64,000 nt of DNA from an uncultured Acetobacterium sp. Its GTDB lineage: Bacteria > Bacillota > Clostridia > Eubacteriales > Eubacteriaceae. A program made the translations under genes and the position numbers. Numbering within the stretch: position 1 is the first letter of the stretch; each line of letters opens with the position of its first letter. The stretch is from the NCBI RefSeq assembly GCF_963664135.1, contig NZ_OY760905.1, positions 1,762,736 through 1,826,735 of the forward strand, written 5' to 3'. Shown piece by piece: positions 53,008-62,591 of the stretch. The notes beneath the pieces were generated by a model. It was given only the letters and a program-made list of their open reading frames with translations. It was not told the DNA's origin and made no database searches.

Positions 53008-54285
53008 CTATTTTTCTTCAATAAGAGTCAATTCTCTGACCATTTTTATAAATTCCTGATGATCACTGATTTCATTGACCGTCTTTTTCTTTTTAATCAC
53101 CGCTAACTGCTTTTTTAGCTGGCCTTCGGTAAAATCATTGTTCAGACAATTCCGGTGGAAATAAATTTCGCCCTTCAAGTTTTCCAACCCGAACAGATTA
53201 TTAATGTTGCCGTGGCCAAAAGGCAGATCTGAAATCAGAATCAGATCACTTTTCGCCATCACTGCCAGGTTTTCTGCCTGTTTTTCGCTGCTGATGGCAG
53301 TAAAGGGGCTTTCTTCAATCATCGGAATCCCCAGCACATCACAGATATCCCAGTCATCACTGCCCTGATTGATCACTCCGGCAGTGACCTGATGACCCAT
53401 GGCCTCCAATTCTTCCAGTACCTGGGAAGCCTTGTTCCCGCCGCAGATAACATGTATCCGCAAACTGCGGTAATCTTCTGATTCTTTGATCACCCGGAGC
53501 GGAATAATCTCCGGTTTTCCAAACAGCTTATTCTCCTGAATAAACATTTTCATTTCATAGACTTTTTTGAGATTTTCTTCAGTAATCACGTCTTTGGGGG
53601 TACCGTCCACAATCACCCTTCCGTCTTTCATTAAAATAAGTCGGTTGCAGTAACGAGCGGCCAGATTAATATCATGAAGCACGGCCACCACGGTCATCGA
53701 TTTTTTCAAATTCAGATTGCGAATCAACTCCATCACTTCAATCTGATGGTGGATATCCAGGGCTGAGGTGGGTTCATCCAACAGAATAATATCCGGTTCC
53801 TGGGCAATCGCCCGGGCAATAATCACCCGCTGTTTTTCGCCGCCACTGAGATTATTATACAGCCGTTTTCTAAATGTGAGGGTCTTGGTAGCCCGCATCG
53901 CCTCGGTCACAATCGTGTAATCATTCTGACTTTCCTTGGTCCGATAACTCAGATAAGGGTTTCTTCCCATCAGGACAATGTCCTCAACGGTAAAATCGTA
54001 GTCGATATCAAAGGACTGGGGCACCACCGCGATCATTTGGGCGCGTTCCCGTTGGGTATAGCTGGTATTGTCCTTTTCTTCCAGGATAATGACCCCGGAT
54101 TTCACCGGCAACAGTCCCGATAAACATTTTAACAGGGTTGACTTCCCGGTGCCATTGGGACCGATCAGGCCGACAAACTCGCCCTGGCAGATGGTCGCGT
54201 TGAATCCCTGCAGGATATTTTTTTCGCCATAGCCGGATACCACATCCTTGAAATCCAGCATGATTCTTGGCATTAACCGTTCCAT
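53008..54285 (-). CDS. btuD: Cobalamin/corrinoid ABC importer ATPase with C-terminal extension
   Basis: The first 255 residues are a BtuD/FecE-type ATPase: Walker A GPNGTGKST, signature LSGGEKQRVIIARA and Walker B IILLDEPTSALD. A further 170 residues, beginning near LRIHVICGGNKASQVLEEL, form an extra domain with a Rossmann-like GG motif and the stretch SDLILISDLPFGHGN. I do not know its function. I chose the ATG at 54285, just after the btuC stop and about 7 bases from GGGGG; a GTG 9 bases earlier is also possible. It works with the btuC and btuF neighbours. Confidence 0.88.
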   Translation of the reverse strand: MERLMPRIMLDFKDVVSGYGEKNILQGFNATICQGEFVGLIGPNGTGKSTLLKCLSGLLPVKSGVIILEEKDNTSYTQRERAQMIAVVPQSFDIDYDFTVEDIVLMGRNPYLSYRTKESQNDYTIVTEAMRATKTLTFRKRLYNNLSGGEKQRVIIARAIAQEPDIILLDEPTSALDIHHQIEVMELIRNLNLKKSMTVVAVLHDINLAARYCNRLILMKDGRVIVDGTPKDVITEENLKKVYEMKMFIQENKLFGKPEIIPLRVIKESEDYRSLRIHVICGGNKASQVLEELEAMGHQVTAGVINQGSDDWDICDVLGIPMIEESPFTAISSEKQAENLAVMAKSDLILISDLPFGHGNINNLFGLENLKGEIYFHRNCLNNDFTEGQLKKQLAVIKKKKTVNEISDHQEFIKMVRELTLIEEK

Positions 54286-54286
54286 C

Positions 54287-55318
54287 TCAGACACCCCCTT
54301 GCTTACGTTTTCTCAAAAGATAGACAAAGAAGGGCCCCCCGAAGGCGGCGGTGATGATCCCGACTGGAATTTCCTGAGACATCAAGGTTCGTGAAATGGT
54401 ATCGCATAGAATCAGAAATGCGCCGCCAAACAACAACGAAAATGGTACTAATGTACGGTGCTTTGGACCAGTCACCATTCGGACAATATGGGGAACAATC
54501 AACCCGACAAATCCAATAATCCCGGTAACTGCTACGACTGCGGCGGTGATGAGTGATGATGAAAAAAGGATTTTCTTTTTCAGGGCTTCGGTATCCACAC
54601 CCAGCTGAGTTGCTGTTTCTTCTCCCAAAAGCATAATATCTAACTCTCTCACCGATGTCAGCATAATAATACAACCGATTATCACATAGGGTAAAACAAC
54701 AATCACCTGATTCCAGCCTTTTCCATTGAGACTTCCCATGATCCAGAAAATGATCTGATTCATACTTTCATTATTAAATAGCATTAACAGGGACATAAAA
54801 GCGCCCAGTGACTGTCCAATTGCTATCCCACTCAGCAGCAGGGTCGCCACCGGTACTTTCCGTCCGACGCGGGATATATTATAGACCAGCAGGATTGTTA
54901 AAAAAGCCCCGGCAAAAGCTAATAGCGCAATGCCGTTGAGACCTAAAAAGCTACTGGATAGATTCATCACAATGCCAATGGCGGCGCCGAGTGCGGCCCC
55001 TGATGAAACCCCTAAGATATAGGGATCGGCCATCGGATTTTTGAAAATCCCTTGATATGCTGCTCCGCAAAGGGCTAACGCGCCACCGGTAAGAAATGCC
55101 AAAACAACCCGCGGCAGACGAACATTCCAGATAATCGCCATCGCGCCTTCACTGATATTTTCCATTCCGACGTTGATATGAAAAATTTGATTCAATAGGA
55201 TTTTATTTGCATCGACAAAAGAGATTGCCGTAATGCCAGTCAAGGTGCACAGATAAATGATTAAGATGCAGCTTACAATGGACAATGGTAAAGCGTATTT
55301 TTTGAGTTTTTTTTTCAT
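54287..55318 (-). CDS. btuC: Cobalamin/corrinoid ABC importer permease
   Basis: A 343-residue FecCD/BtuC-family permease with about ten transmembrane helices. Typical motifs are RLPRVVLAFLTGGALALCGAAYQGIFKNP, DPYILGVSSGAALGA and GFVGLIVPHIVRM. It follows btuF and precedes btuD. Corrinoid rather than iron-siderophore specificity is inferred from the operon and its riboswitch. Confidence 0.92.
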   Translation of the reverse strand: MKKKLKKYALPLSIVSCILIIYLCTLTGITAISFVDANKILLNQIFHINVGMENISEGAMAIIWNVRLPRVVLAFLTGGALALCGAAYQGIFKNPMADPYILGVSSGAALGAAIGIVMNLSSSFLGLNGIALLAFAGAFLTILLVYNISRVGRKVPVATLLLSGIAIGQSLGAFMSLLMLFNNESMNQIIFWIMGSLNGKGWNQVIVVLPYVIIGCIIMLTSVRELDIMLLGEETATQLGVDTEALKKKILFSSSLITAAVVAVTGIIGFVGLIVPHIVRMVTGPKHRTLVPFSLLFGGAFLILCDTISRTLMSQEIPVGIITAAFGGPFFVYLLRKRKQGGV

Positions 55319-55419
55319 AATTGCTCCTGCTTCTATTTTTATCTGCTCACTCCTGGTTTCACTGTCTAAACAGTGCAGAAAAACCAGGGGCGAACAGATT
55401 CCGCCCCAAAATGACTATT

Positions 55420-56376
55420 TTATTTTGAAAACAGCTCCGGATAAACATCTTTTGCCAAGAGCGCCAGCCCTTCAACAATACGTGGTCCTGGTCGTTGGAC
55501 CAAATCACTATTTGGTGATAAAAATTCGTAATAGACAATCTGATTGTTTTTAATGGCTGCAATCTTGTCAAAACCGGGTGTTGCTTTTATCTGTTCAGGT
55601 GTACTATACAATGAAATATATACATCGGGGTTGCTCGTAATAATCTGTTCGGTACTCAGTTGTGGCCACGGTGTGGCAGCATCCGCTGCAATATTCTTGG
55701 CATTAATATCAGTCAGCATTGAATCGAGCATCGAACCGGGTCCGGCACTAAAGAAATCACCCACATCAATAAAAACTGATTTTTGAGCAGCCGCCGTTTT
55801 GACCGTGTCGATGATCGTCTGCCGATCGGCGATCATTTTTGTCACCACTTGGCTCGCTTGATTATTGGTGTTTGTTACTTCACCAACCGTAATAATATCA
55901 TTCATAATCCCATCAATACTCACCGGACTGAAGACCAGTACTTTCGCCCCGGTTGCTTCCAATTGTTGACGGATATCATCGGAAATAAAATTGGAAGCCA
56001 ATACCAAATCGGGTGTCAAGGCAATTATTTTTTCCACATTCGGGGCATTGAAATCGCCGATACTGGGGACCGCCAATGCCGCTTCGGGATAATTATCATA
56101 ATCCGTTCGTCCCACAACTTTGTCACCAGCATCAACAGCAAAAAGGATTTCAGTCGTTGCCGGTGACAATGACACAATTTTCTGCGGCTCCTTATCAATG
56201 GTTACCATATTCCCCATATCATCAGTAACGGTTAATGGGTACGTGACGGCGCCATTTTTCATTTCAACTGCCGAAGTCACTTGGGTCCCACTACTTTGTT
56301 GACAGCCAGTAAAGGATACCATCAAGGTCAATATGACAAAAATTACTAACAGACTTTGCATTCTTTTCTTTTTCAT
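55420..56376 (-). CDS. btuF: Cobalamin/corrinoid-binding lipoprotein
   Basis: A substrate-binding protein (318 residues) with a lipobox VSFTGC near residue 24. The BtuF-like domain includes KIVSLSPATTEILFAVDAGDKVVGRTDY-type start (SLSPATTEILFA, VVGRTDYDNYP) and PDLVLAS. It captures corrinoid outside the membrane for BtuCD. It is the first gene after the cobalamin riboswitch at 56.5 kb, so uptake is repressed when cobalamin is abundant. Confidence 0.92.
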   Translation of the reverse strand: MKKKRMQSLLVIFVILTLMVSFTGCQQSSGTQVTSAVEMKNGAVTYPLTVTDDMGNMVTIDKEPQKIVSLSPATTEILFAVDAGDKVVGRTDYDNYPEAALAVPSIGDFNAPNVEKIIALTPDLVLASNFISDDIRQQLEATGAKVLVFSPVSIDGIMNDIITVGEVTNTNNQASQVVTKMIADRQTIIDTVKTAAAQKSVFIDVGDFFSAGPGSMLDSMLTDINAKNIAADAATPWPQLSTEQIITSNPDVYISLYSTPEQIKATPGFDKIAAIKNNQIVYYEFLSPNSDLVQRPGPRIVEGLALLAKDVYPELFSK

Positions 56377-56423
56377 TTGTTTTCTTCCTCTTCCTGCTTC
56401 TTTATTTTTTTTGCATTTTTTGC

Positions 56424-56456
56424 AAAAATAAATCCAGCTTCCTGTGGAGGCTGGAT
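56424..56456 (-). terminator. Riboswitch-linked terminator before btuF
   Basis: ATCCAGC and GCTGGAT form the stem (56432-56456), followed on the minus strand by TTTATTTTT. It sits between the cobalamin aptamer and btuF, and is the likely expression platform. Confidence 0.8.
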
Positions 56457-56499
56457 ACTAAACAAAAGGTTTAATCCTGTTCTTCCCACCGAAGAATTT

Positions 56500-56635
56500 C
56501 AATGATTATGAGTGTCCTGACTTTTGCTTCATCCTTGGTTCTCCCTTCCCATCCTTAAGACAGTGGTACAAGAACCGCGTTGGCAATTACAGTAGCGGGG
56601 GCTGTAGGGGTCTTCCACCCCTTTCCTCATCAATT
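56500..56635 (-). promoter_or_regulatory. Cobalamin riboswitch upstream of btuF
   Basis: On the minus strand: GGAAAGGGGTGGAAG, CAGCCCCCGCTACTGTAA, GATGGGAAGG and the B12-box-like AAAAGTCAGGA (about 56513-56525). This is the second riboswitch-controlled corrinoid operon leader. It fills, with the terminator, the 309-base gap before btuF. Confidence 0.93.
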
Positions 56636-56652
56636 TTTATTATATTAGTGGA

Positions 56653-56681
56653 AGTGTATCACAGAATCGGCAACTTTTCAA
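56653..56681 (-). promoter_or_regulatory. Probable promoter of corrinoid operon 2
   Basis: On the minus strand TTGAAA (56676-56681), a 17-base spacer and TACACT (56653-56658) preceded by TGA (extended -10). Its -35 box overlaps the region just before the stop codon of the 56686 gene. Confidence 0.6.
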
Positions 56682-56685
56682 TTGA

Positions 56686-57492
56686 TTATTTTTGCTGTGG
56701 TTTGTCCGCTTTTAACGCCAGACTCTCCCGCACCGCCCGGGCAAAATCCAGTGGCTCTTTTTCCCGCCAGATTTCATTAGCGACGACCTCATAAGAGATC
56801 GTTGTAATGGTTGGCACGGTCAGAATCTCGGTCAGAATCTCATCCAGCGGAATGCTGCCTTCGCCGGGAATCCAATGACGGTCGGCCTGAAAATCATTGT
56901 CCGATAAATGGAGGGCTTTGATCCGCTGCTTGTATTTTTTTAAAATCCGGCCACAGTTTTGCTCTTCCAGAAAATCGTGAGAACTATCGTAACACATCCC
57001 AAACCGGGGGGCATCGATTTCGTCCAGCAGATAAACCAGCAGATGCTGACGGGAGACATTTTCCACGGCCAGATTGACACCATGTTTTTCGGCGGCATCA
57101 GCCAGCTCCGAGAAAAAAGCCAAGCCCTTATCCAGATCCGGCTGGAATTCATCCAGATCATTGGTGTGCATCACCATCGCCGGAATATCAAAAGCCTGGC
57201 AATCTTTGAGATAATCCTTAAACATCTGCAGTTTGGGCTGGATTTCCATTCGGGAGGCCGTCCAGATATCGCTGTAGCCAATAAAAGGCGCATGGATATT
57301 GGTGATATCCAGACCATTCTTTCTGACGATCTCGGGAAAATTTTCTTTTCTGATCGCCCAGGGTTCTTGCTCATCCTCCCAGGAAATCATGGCGGCATCA
57401 AAACCCGCATCGGCGATGATTTTAATCCGATCCTCAAAATTCATAAAATAACCAAACCAGGAAAACATGCTGTAATTCATGTCCGATTTCAT
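56686..57492 (-). CDS. Sugar phosphate isomerase/epimerase-like TIM barrel protein
   Basis: A 268-residue member of the AP-endonuclease-2/xylose-isomerase-like superfamily. Putative metal ligands are in NLAVENVSRQ (Glu), MCYDSSHDF (Asp and His), ALHLSDND and SYEVVANE. The family includes isomerases and epimerases of sugars, so the exact reaction is unknown. GGAG lies 5 bases before the ATG. It is the last gene of the glycan cluster. Confidence 0.8.
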   Translation of the reverse strand: MKSDMNYSMFSWFGYFMNFEDRIKIIADAGFDAAMISWEDEQEPWAIRKENFPEIVRKNGLDITNIHAPFIGYSDIWTASRMEIQPKLQMFKDYLKDCQAFDIPAMVMHTNDLDEFQPDLDKGLAFFSELADAAEKHGVNLAVENVSRQHLLVYLLDEIDAPRFGMCYDSSHDFLEEQNCGRILKKYKQRIKALHLSDNDFQADRHWIPGEGSIPLDEILTEILTVPTITTISYEVVANEIWREKEPLDFARAVRESLALKADKPQQK

Positions 57493-57508
57493 AAAAACTC
57501 CATTTCTC

Positions 57509-58477
57509 TTATTCGCTGATGGTTTCCACCGACTCGATGGTATATTTCTGTTTACTGAAAACCAGCTCCATCAGCATCGATAAATACTTGATGATCACGG
57601 CCAAAATGACAAAGACACCGAAAAAGCCAAAGACGATCACCAGCATCATCGAGGTGTAGCCGGAAACCACATCTTCATAAACATAACTGAACAGTGTATA
57701 AATCCCGATACCAAAAGTCGCCATCATCATAAAGACAGCGGCCGCAATGGTTATTTTATAAGCAACATTAGTAAATAAAATCAGTGAGTCGGTGGCCATT
57801 TCTTTACGCTGATTTTTTGTTTCAGCATTATAAGCTTTGGTGCAGGATAAATCATTGTGATATTCGATGGTATCAATTTTCAAACCGCAGTTGGCATAAA
57901 CCGCCTTCCGATAGGGAATTGTTTTGCTCATCGAATGAACCCGGTTAATCGCCCGCCGTGACAGCACCCGAAAATTTTCGGTTCTAAGAGGATTTGGGCT
58001 GTGGGAATAACGGTTAAACACCGAGTAAAACAGCCACGAGGTTTTGCGTCCCGGTCTTTTCGGTGCAGCATTAACAATGTCATAACCGGTTAAGCTGTGA
58101 TTATAGACTTCCATCATCAGCTTCGGATCATAATCCATCACCATGTTGTCAAACTCAAAGACAAAATCACCAATGGAAAGATCGATCCCGGCATTCATGG
58201 AAAGCTCAACCCCTTGGTAAAAGCTCATATTGACGATATTGATGACTGTACCTTTGACGGTTTTTCCCATTTCCCGGATCATCGCCAGGCTGTTGTCGTC
58301 GGAGGCGTCATTGACACAGATAATCTGATAGTGTTCAAAATTGGCGTTTAAAACGTCATTAATTTTTCCCAGAAAATCCCTGATTCGATCTTCATCATTA
58401 TAAATGTAGATGACCGCCGAGACAAAGTTCTTTTCTTTATCTGGAGTTGCTATTTTATTTGTTTGCTGTTCAGTCAT
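57509..58477 (-). CDS. Family 2 glycosyltransferase with C-terminal membrane helices
   Basis: A 322-residue GtrB/DPM-like protein. The N-terminal GT-A domain has FVSAVIYIYNDEDRIRDFL and CVNDASDDNSLAMI; the DXD-like site reads FEFDN, so the first acidic residue differs from the canonical DxD. Two transmembrane helices lie near residues 235-260 and 270-295. Such enzymes load a sugar onto a polyprenyl-phosphate carrier. It overlaps the oxidoreductase gene by 8 bases. Confidence 0.85.
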   Translation of the reverse strand: MTEQQTNKIATPDKEKNFVSAVIYIYNDEDRIRDFLGKINDVLNANFEHYQIICVNDASDDNSLAMIREMGKTVKGTVINIVNMSFYQGVELSMNAGIDLSIGDFVFEFDNMVMDYDPKLMMEVYNHSLTGYDIVNAAPKRPGRKTSWLFYSVFNRYSHSPNPLRTENFRVLSRRAINRVHSMSKTIPYRKAVYANCGLKIDTIEYHNDLSCTKAYNAETKNQRKEMATDSLILFTNVAYKITIAAAVFMMMATFGIGIYTLFSYVYEDVVSGYTSMMLVIVFGFFGVFVILAVIIKYLSMLMELVFSKQKYTIESVETISE

Positions 58478-59624
58478 TTTTCAATACCTCATCCAAATCG
58501 TAAACCGTATTTATTTTCCCGGATAACACCGAAACAAAGGTTGGTTTTTCGCTGACCTTCCGAACCACTGTCGGCCGGGAGTCATCCACTTCCGATGCCT
58601 TAAGAATCGGTTTCATGGAAAACAGCGATCCAGCATAGCTAAAGCCATACTCTTCCTTTAAATATTTCTCCGCCATATTAGACATATAGGGCCAGGCGGA
58701 GTTTGGCTTGGCGATGCAATCATTGCAGTTCCCCAGTTGTTTGGGGCTGCAATAACCCTGACTCTTTTCCTGACAGTTAAATTTAGGCAGACTGTCAAAA
58801 GAAGATACATGGGGGGTAAAGGTCACCGAGGTCAACGAATGATTTCCCGTTTTGCCAAAGGGCATCACCGAAAAAAAAGGCCCGTCCATAACGGTAATAC
58901 CCACATCCAGCAGCTTGTTTTGGGGTTTGCAGAGAATGATTTCACACAGTTCATACTTAATTTTAAATGGCTCATAACCGGCCAGATCGAGGATCTGATT
59001 GGTTGACCCATAGGTGGCATTTAAGAGAAAACCGGTTTCCACAACCTCGCCGTTTTCCAGGGTTAAGGCATAAACATCACTGCCCTTTTCGATCTCCTGA
59101 AGTCTGACCCCATAATTGATTTCAACATTCGACATTTTTTCCAATGCGTCCATAAAAAACTGACCCAGAATCCCGGCGTCGTAGGTATATTCTTTGGTCA
59201 GGTAGGCACCGTCACAGAGTCCTTTTTTAAAGTATTTCTCGGGCATCAGTTCTTCACAGGGAATTTCAGCAGCCTGACAAAACTGGGTAAACTGTTCCCG
59301 GTTGGTCCAGCTGAAGCTGCCGCTGGTGGCGTAAACTTGCTCAAATTCACTGTGAATGCAGAAATCATAATCTTTGATAAAGCGATTAAAGTAATGGGCC
59401 GATTTGATCGCCGTGGCATAGGATCGGGGGTAATGGTAACCCATATGGACCCGGGCCTGGTTGATATAGGTAGCCCGCTTAAAGGGCGCATCTTCCCATT
59501 CCAGCACCAGCACTCGCTCGCCCCGGTCGCCGCAGGTCTTGGCGGCATAAAGCCCATAAAGACCGGCACCGATAATTATTTTGTCCCACATGATTTTGTT
59601 TGATTTTTTTTTGTTATGGGTCAT
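58470..59624 (-). CDS. FAD-dependent oxidoreductase (DAO-like) with cysteine cluster
   Basis: A protein of about 384 residues. The dinucleotide-binding motif IIGAGLYGLYAAKTC near the N-terminus and a DAO-type substrate domain (NQARVHMGYHYPRSY) are seen. In its C-terminal third four Cys are close together: FNCQEKSQGYC, then GNCNDC. This could bind zinc or an iron-sulfur cluster, which is unusual in this family. The ATG at 59624 follows the aminotransferase stop by one base and has GGAG at 7 bases. The substrate is unknown; a sugar or amino sugar is likely by context. Confidence 0.75.
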   Translation of the reverse strand: MTHNKKKSNKIMWDKIIIGAGLYGLYAAKTCGDRGERVLVLEWEDAPFKRATYINQARVHMGYHYPRSYATAIKSAHYFNRFIKDYDFCIHSEFEQVYATSGSFSWTNREQFTQFCQAAEIPCEELMPEKYFKKGLCDGAYLTKEYTYDAGILGQFFMDALEKMSNVEINYGVRLQEIEKGSDVYALTLENGEVVETGFLLNATYGSTNQILDLAGYEPFKIKYELCEIILCKPQNKLLDVGITVMDGPFFSVMPFGKTGNHSLTSVTFTPHVSSFDSLPKFNCQEKSQGYCSPKQLGNCNDCIAKPNSAWPYMSNMAEKYLKEEYGFSYAGSLFSMKPILKASEVDDSRPTVVRKVSEKPTFVSVLSGKINTVYDLDEVLKND

Positions 59625-59625
59625 C

Positions 59626-60738
59626 TTATTGCTCCAGCGCCTTTGGCACAAAGGCATTGATGGCGGCAACGACGGTTTCGATTTCGGCATCAGTCATCCC
59701 ATAGAATAACGGCAGGGATAATACCTCGTCCGCCAGTTTTTCGGTAATCGGCAGACTGCCCCTGCCAATCTTCAGGTAAGCATAAGCTTCCGACAAATGA
59801 GGTGGAATCGGATAATGAATAATACTGCCAATCCCCGCTGCCTCCAGATAATCCTTCACTTCATCCCGATAGGGGGTGGTAATGACAAACTGATGCCAGA
59901 CGGTGGTGGCATGATCCCGCAGTTTGGGCAACTGAATCACCGGGTTGTTCATCTTGTTAAGATATACCGCGCAAACCCGGTTGCGGTCAGCATTGAGCTC
60001 GTCCAGATAATTCAGCTTCACATTAAGCAGCCCAGCCTGGATTTCGTCCAACCGGGAATTGGTGCCCACGACCTTATTATAATAACGCTTTTCACTGCCA
60101 TAGAACCGGTACATCCGAAACGCCTTATCCAGTTCCGGGCTGTTGGTGGTAATGGCGCCGCCATCACCAAAAGCGCCGAGATTTTTTGACGGATAAAAGC
60201 TGAAACAACCAATATCGCCAAAGGAACCGGTGACCTTGCCCTGATAAGTCGCCCCATGGCTTTGGGCGCAATCTTCCACCAGGCGGAGATTGTGTTTTTT
60301 GGCAATGGCGACGATTTTATCCATTTCGCAACTTGTTCCATAAAGGTGAACCACCAGAATGGCCTTGGTCTTTTCGGTTATTTTTTCTTCAATTTTAGCC
60401 GCATCAATGCTATGAAACGCATCCGGTTCCACAAACACCGGGGTGGCATCATTAATGGTGATCCCCATCACGCTGGCGATATAGGTATTGGCCTGAACGA
60501 TGACCTCGTCGCCGGCACCAATGCCTAAAACACGAAAAGAAAGCCACAGAGCATCTAAACAGTTCCCCAGGCCGACACAATAGTCGGTGCCGATATATTT
60601 TGCAAAATCCCTTTCAAAGCGGTCCACTTCATTCCCCAGAACATAGCTTCCGCTTCTTAGAATTTCCAGTGCTTTGGTTTCGTATTCTTCCTGATGTTCT
60701 TGATAGTGTCGTAATAAATTATTTGCCGGTACCTTCAT
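59626..60738 (-). CDS. DegT/DnrJ/EryC1/StrS-family sugar aminotransferase
   Basis: A 370-residue PLP enzyme. The PLP lysine (Lys185) is in [16 protein letters not shown], and [10 protein letters not shown] precedes it. The family converts nucleotide-linked keto-sugars to amino sugars, often for surface glycans or antibiotics. The start is supported by a good GAGG site. Neighbouring glycosyltransferases and an oxidoreductase fit a modified-sugar pathway. Confidence 0.93.
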   Translation of the reverse strand: MKVPANNLLRHYQEHQEEYETKALEILRSGSYVLGNEVDRFERDFAKYIGTDYCVGLGNCLDALWLSFRVLGIGAGDEVIVQANTYIASVMGITINDATPVFVEPDAFHSIDAAKIEEKITEKTKAILVVHLYGTSCEMDKIVAIAKKHNLRLVEDCAQSHGATYQGKVTGSFGDIGCFSFYPSKNLGAFGDGGAITTNSPELDKAFRMYRFYGSEKRYYNKVVGTNSRLDEIQAGLLNVKLNYLDELNADRNRVCAVYLNKMNNPVIQLPKLRDHATTVWHQFVITTPYRDEVKDYLEAAGIGSIIHYPIPPHLSEAYAYLKIGRGSLPITEKLADEVLSLPLFYGMTDAEIETVVAAINAFVPKALEQ

Positions 60739-60773
60739 CTTGCCTCCTCTGCTGTCAGGATTTGTATCGGATC

Positions 60774-61511
60774 TTAACTCAATCTTTTTTGACGATCTTC
60801 TTTGATAAATTCTGACTTTAAAAATTTGATTTGTTTGAGATAGGATACCACAGTTTTAACAACCTTTACCTTAGTATCATAATCATCTTCCCAGATCACC
60901 GGAATATCGTGGACTTCGATGCCCTTACGTTCGGCTCTAAGTAATAGCTCAACGCAATAAAACCAGCCATTGTCCTGGCTGGAAGCAGCGATCAAGTCGT
61001 CAAAGGTCTCTTTTCGATAAAAATCAAATCCACAGAGGGCATCGGTAAACTGATTGTTAAAAACCACATGCAAGAGTCCGTTTAACCCCCGGGAGGTAAA
61101 TTCTCGGGAGGGTTTGCGTCCCTTCACGGCCGAATTTTTCATCAGTCGGGAGCCCTTAATAATTTTTACCTCCGGCTGGTTTTCAAAAATATCCTTCACT
61201 TGCTTCAGATGTTCGATGTTGGTGGAAAGATCGATGTCCATATAGCCGATAATATCACAGCTATTGTCAGCGGCGCCGGTTCGCAATGCTACGCCCACGC
61301 CCCGTTCTGAGGTTTTCAGATAATGCACCTCGGGATGCTTTTCGCACAGCCGTCGGCTGATGGCCTCGGTAGCGTCGGTTGAGCCATTATCAATGATGGT
61401 CAGCTGATAATCAAACAGCTTATTTTTTTTGAGGAAAACCAGGGTTTTTAAAATCCCTTTTTCCAGTCGCCGCTCTTCATCAAGAACGGGAAATAATATA
61501 TTTACTTTCAT
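60774..61511 (-). CDS. Family 2 glycosyltransferase
   Basis: A 245-residue GT-A enzyme of the dolichyl-phosphate glucosyltransferase type. The N-terminus [28 protein letters not shown] and the DxD-like [10 protein letters not shown] are clear. No membrane helix is seen. It is the first of the glycan genes after mtnA. Confidence 0.9.
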   Translation of the reverse strand: MKVNILFPVLDEERRLEKGILKTLVFLKKNKLFDYQLTIIDNGSTDATEAISRRLCEKHPEVHYLKTSERGVGVALRTGAADNSCDIIGYMDIDLSTNIEHLKQVKDIFENQPEVKIIKGSRLMKNSAVKGRKPSREFTSRGLNGLLHVVFNNQFTDALCGFDFYRKETFDDLIAASSQDNGWFYCVELLLRAERKGIEVHDIPVIWEDDYDTKVKVVKTVVSYLKQIKFLKSEFIKEDRQKRLS

Positions 61512-61548
61512 GATTCATCCTTTGGGTTTATTCTTTTTTCTTATTCTT

Positions 61549-62589
61549 TCAGTTTGGGAACTCTTTAAGCTTAGGTATATTGATATCATAGGGCGGATAG
61601 ACCACACCCTTTTCGGTGATGATGGCGGTCACATTCTGGTGTGGGGTGACGTCAAAAGCCGGGTTTTCCATGGCTACACCGTCCGGTGCCACCTGAATCC
61701 CACAGATATGACTAATTTCCCGGCAATCCCGTTGTTCAATGACAATTTCATCGCCGGATTTCATGGCAAAATCAATGGTGGATGTCGGTGCTGCCACATA
61801 CATCGGGATACCGTGCGCTTTGGCTAACACCGAAACCGAATAGGTACCAATTTTATTGGCCACATCGCCGTTTGAAGCAATCCGATCCGCTCCCACAATG
61901 ACCCCGTCAATTTTGCCCTGCTTCATCATCCAGCCAGCCATGTTGTCAGTGATCAAGGTTACCGGGATGCCATCGGCATGAAGCTCATACGCCGTCAGCC
62001 GGGCACCCTGTAAAAAAGGCCGGGTCTCGTCGGCATAAACGGAAATATTTTTGCCAGCTTCATGGGCTGCCCGGATTACGCCCAGGGCCGTCCCATAATC
62101 GGCGGTCGCCAAGGCACCGGCGTTGCAGTGGGTCAAAATGGTATCATTCGGATGGATCAACTCGGCACCATGTTTTCCCATATCCCGGCACATTTGAATG
62201 TCTTCAGCGCAGATGGCCTGGGCTTCATGCTTTAATATCTCAACCAGTTCTACCGGCTCTTTATCCGCATTGGCCGCCATCACATCTTCCATCCGTTTAA
62301 TCGCCCAGAATAAATTCACGGCGGTGGGACGGGTAGAAGCCAATAATTCGCAAACTTTTTTCATTTTACCATAAAAAACGTCTTTTGGCTCATTTTCATA
62401 TTCCAATGCACCAAAATAAACACCGTAGCCAGCGGTTACCCCGATGGCCGGTGCTCCTCGAACGATCATATCCACAATGGCTTTGGCAATTTCCCGATAA
62501 TCGGTATACGAATGGATGATAAACTCGGTGGGAAGCTTGGTCTGATCAATCAGCTTCAGCTCCCCATCTTCAAAATAAACTGGTTTCAA
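61549..62589 (-). CDS. mtnA: 5-methylthioribose-1-phosphate isomerase
   Basis: MtnA isomerises methylthioribose-1-phosphate to methylthioribulose-1-phosphate in methylthioadenosine recycling. The catalytic Cys in THCNAGALATADYGTALGV and Asp in GADRIASNGDVANKIGTY are intact. The 346 residues are normal. It lies 2 bases after mtnP, so the two are coupled. The later methionine-salvage genes are not here; some anaerobes divert the product to a shunt. Confidence 0.95.
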   Translation of the reverse strand: MKPVYFEDGELKLIDQTKLPTEFIIHSYTDYREIAKAIVDMIVRGAPAIGVTAGYGVYFGALEYENEPKDVFYGKMKKVCELLASTRPTAVNLFWAIKRMEDVMAANADKEPVELVEILKHEAQAICAEDIQMCRDMGKHGAELIHPNDTILTHCNAGALATADYGTALGVIRAAHEAGKNISVYADETRPFLQGARLTAYELHADGIPVTLITDNMAGWMMKQGKIDGVIVGADRIASNGDVANKIGTYSVSVLAKAHGIPMYVAAPTSTIDFAMKSGDEIVIEQRDCREISHICGIQVAPDGVAMENPAFDVTPHQNVTAIITEKGVVYPPYDINIPKLKEFPN

Positions 62590-62591
62590 GC

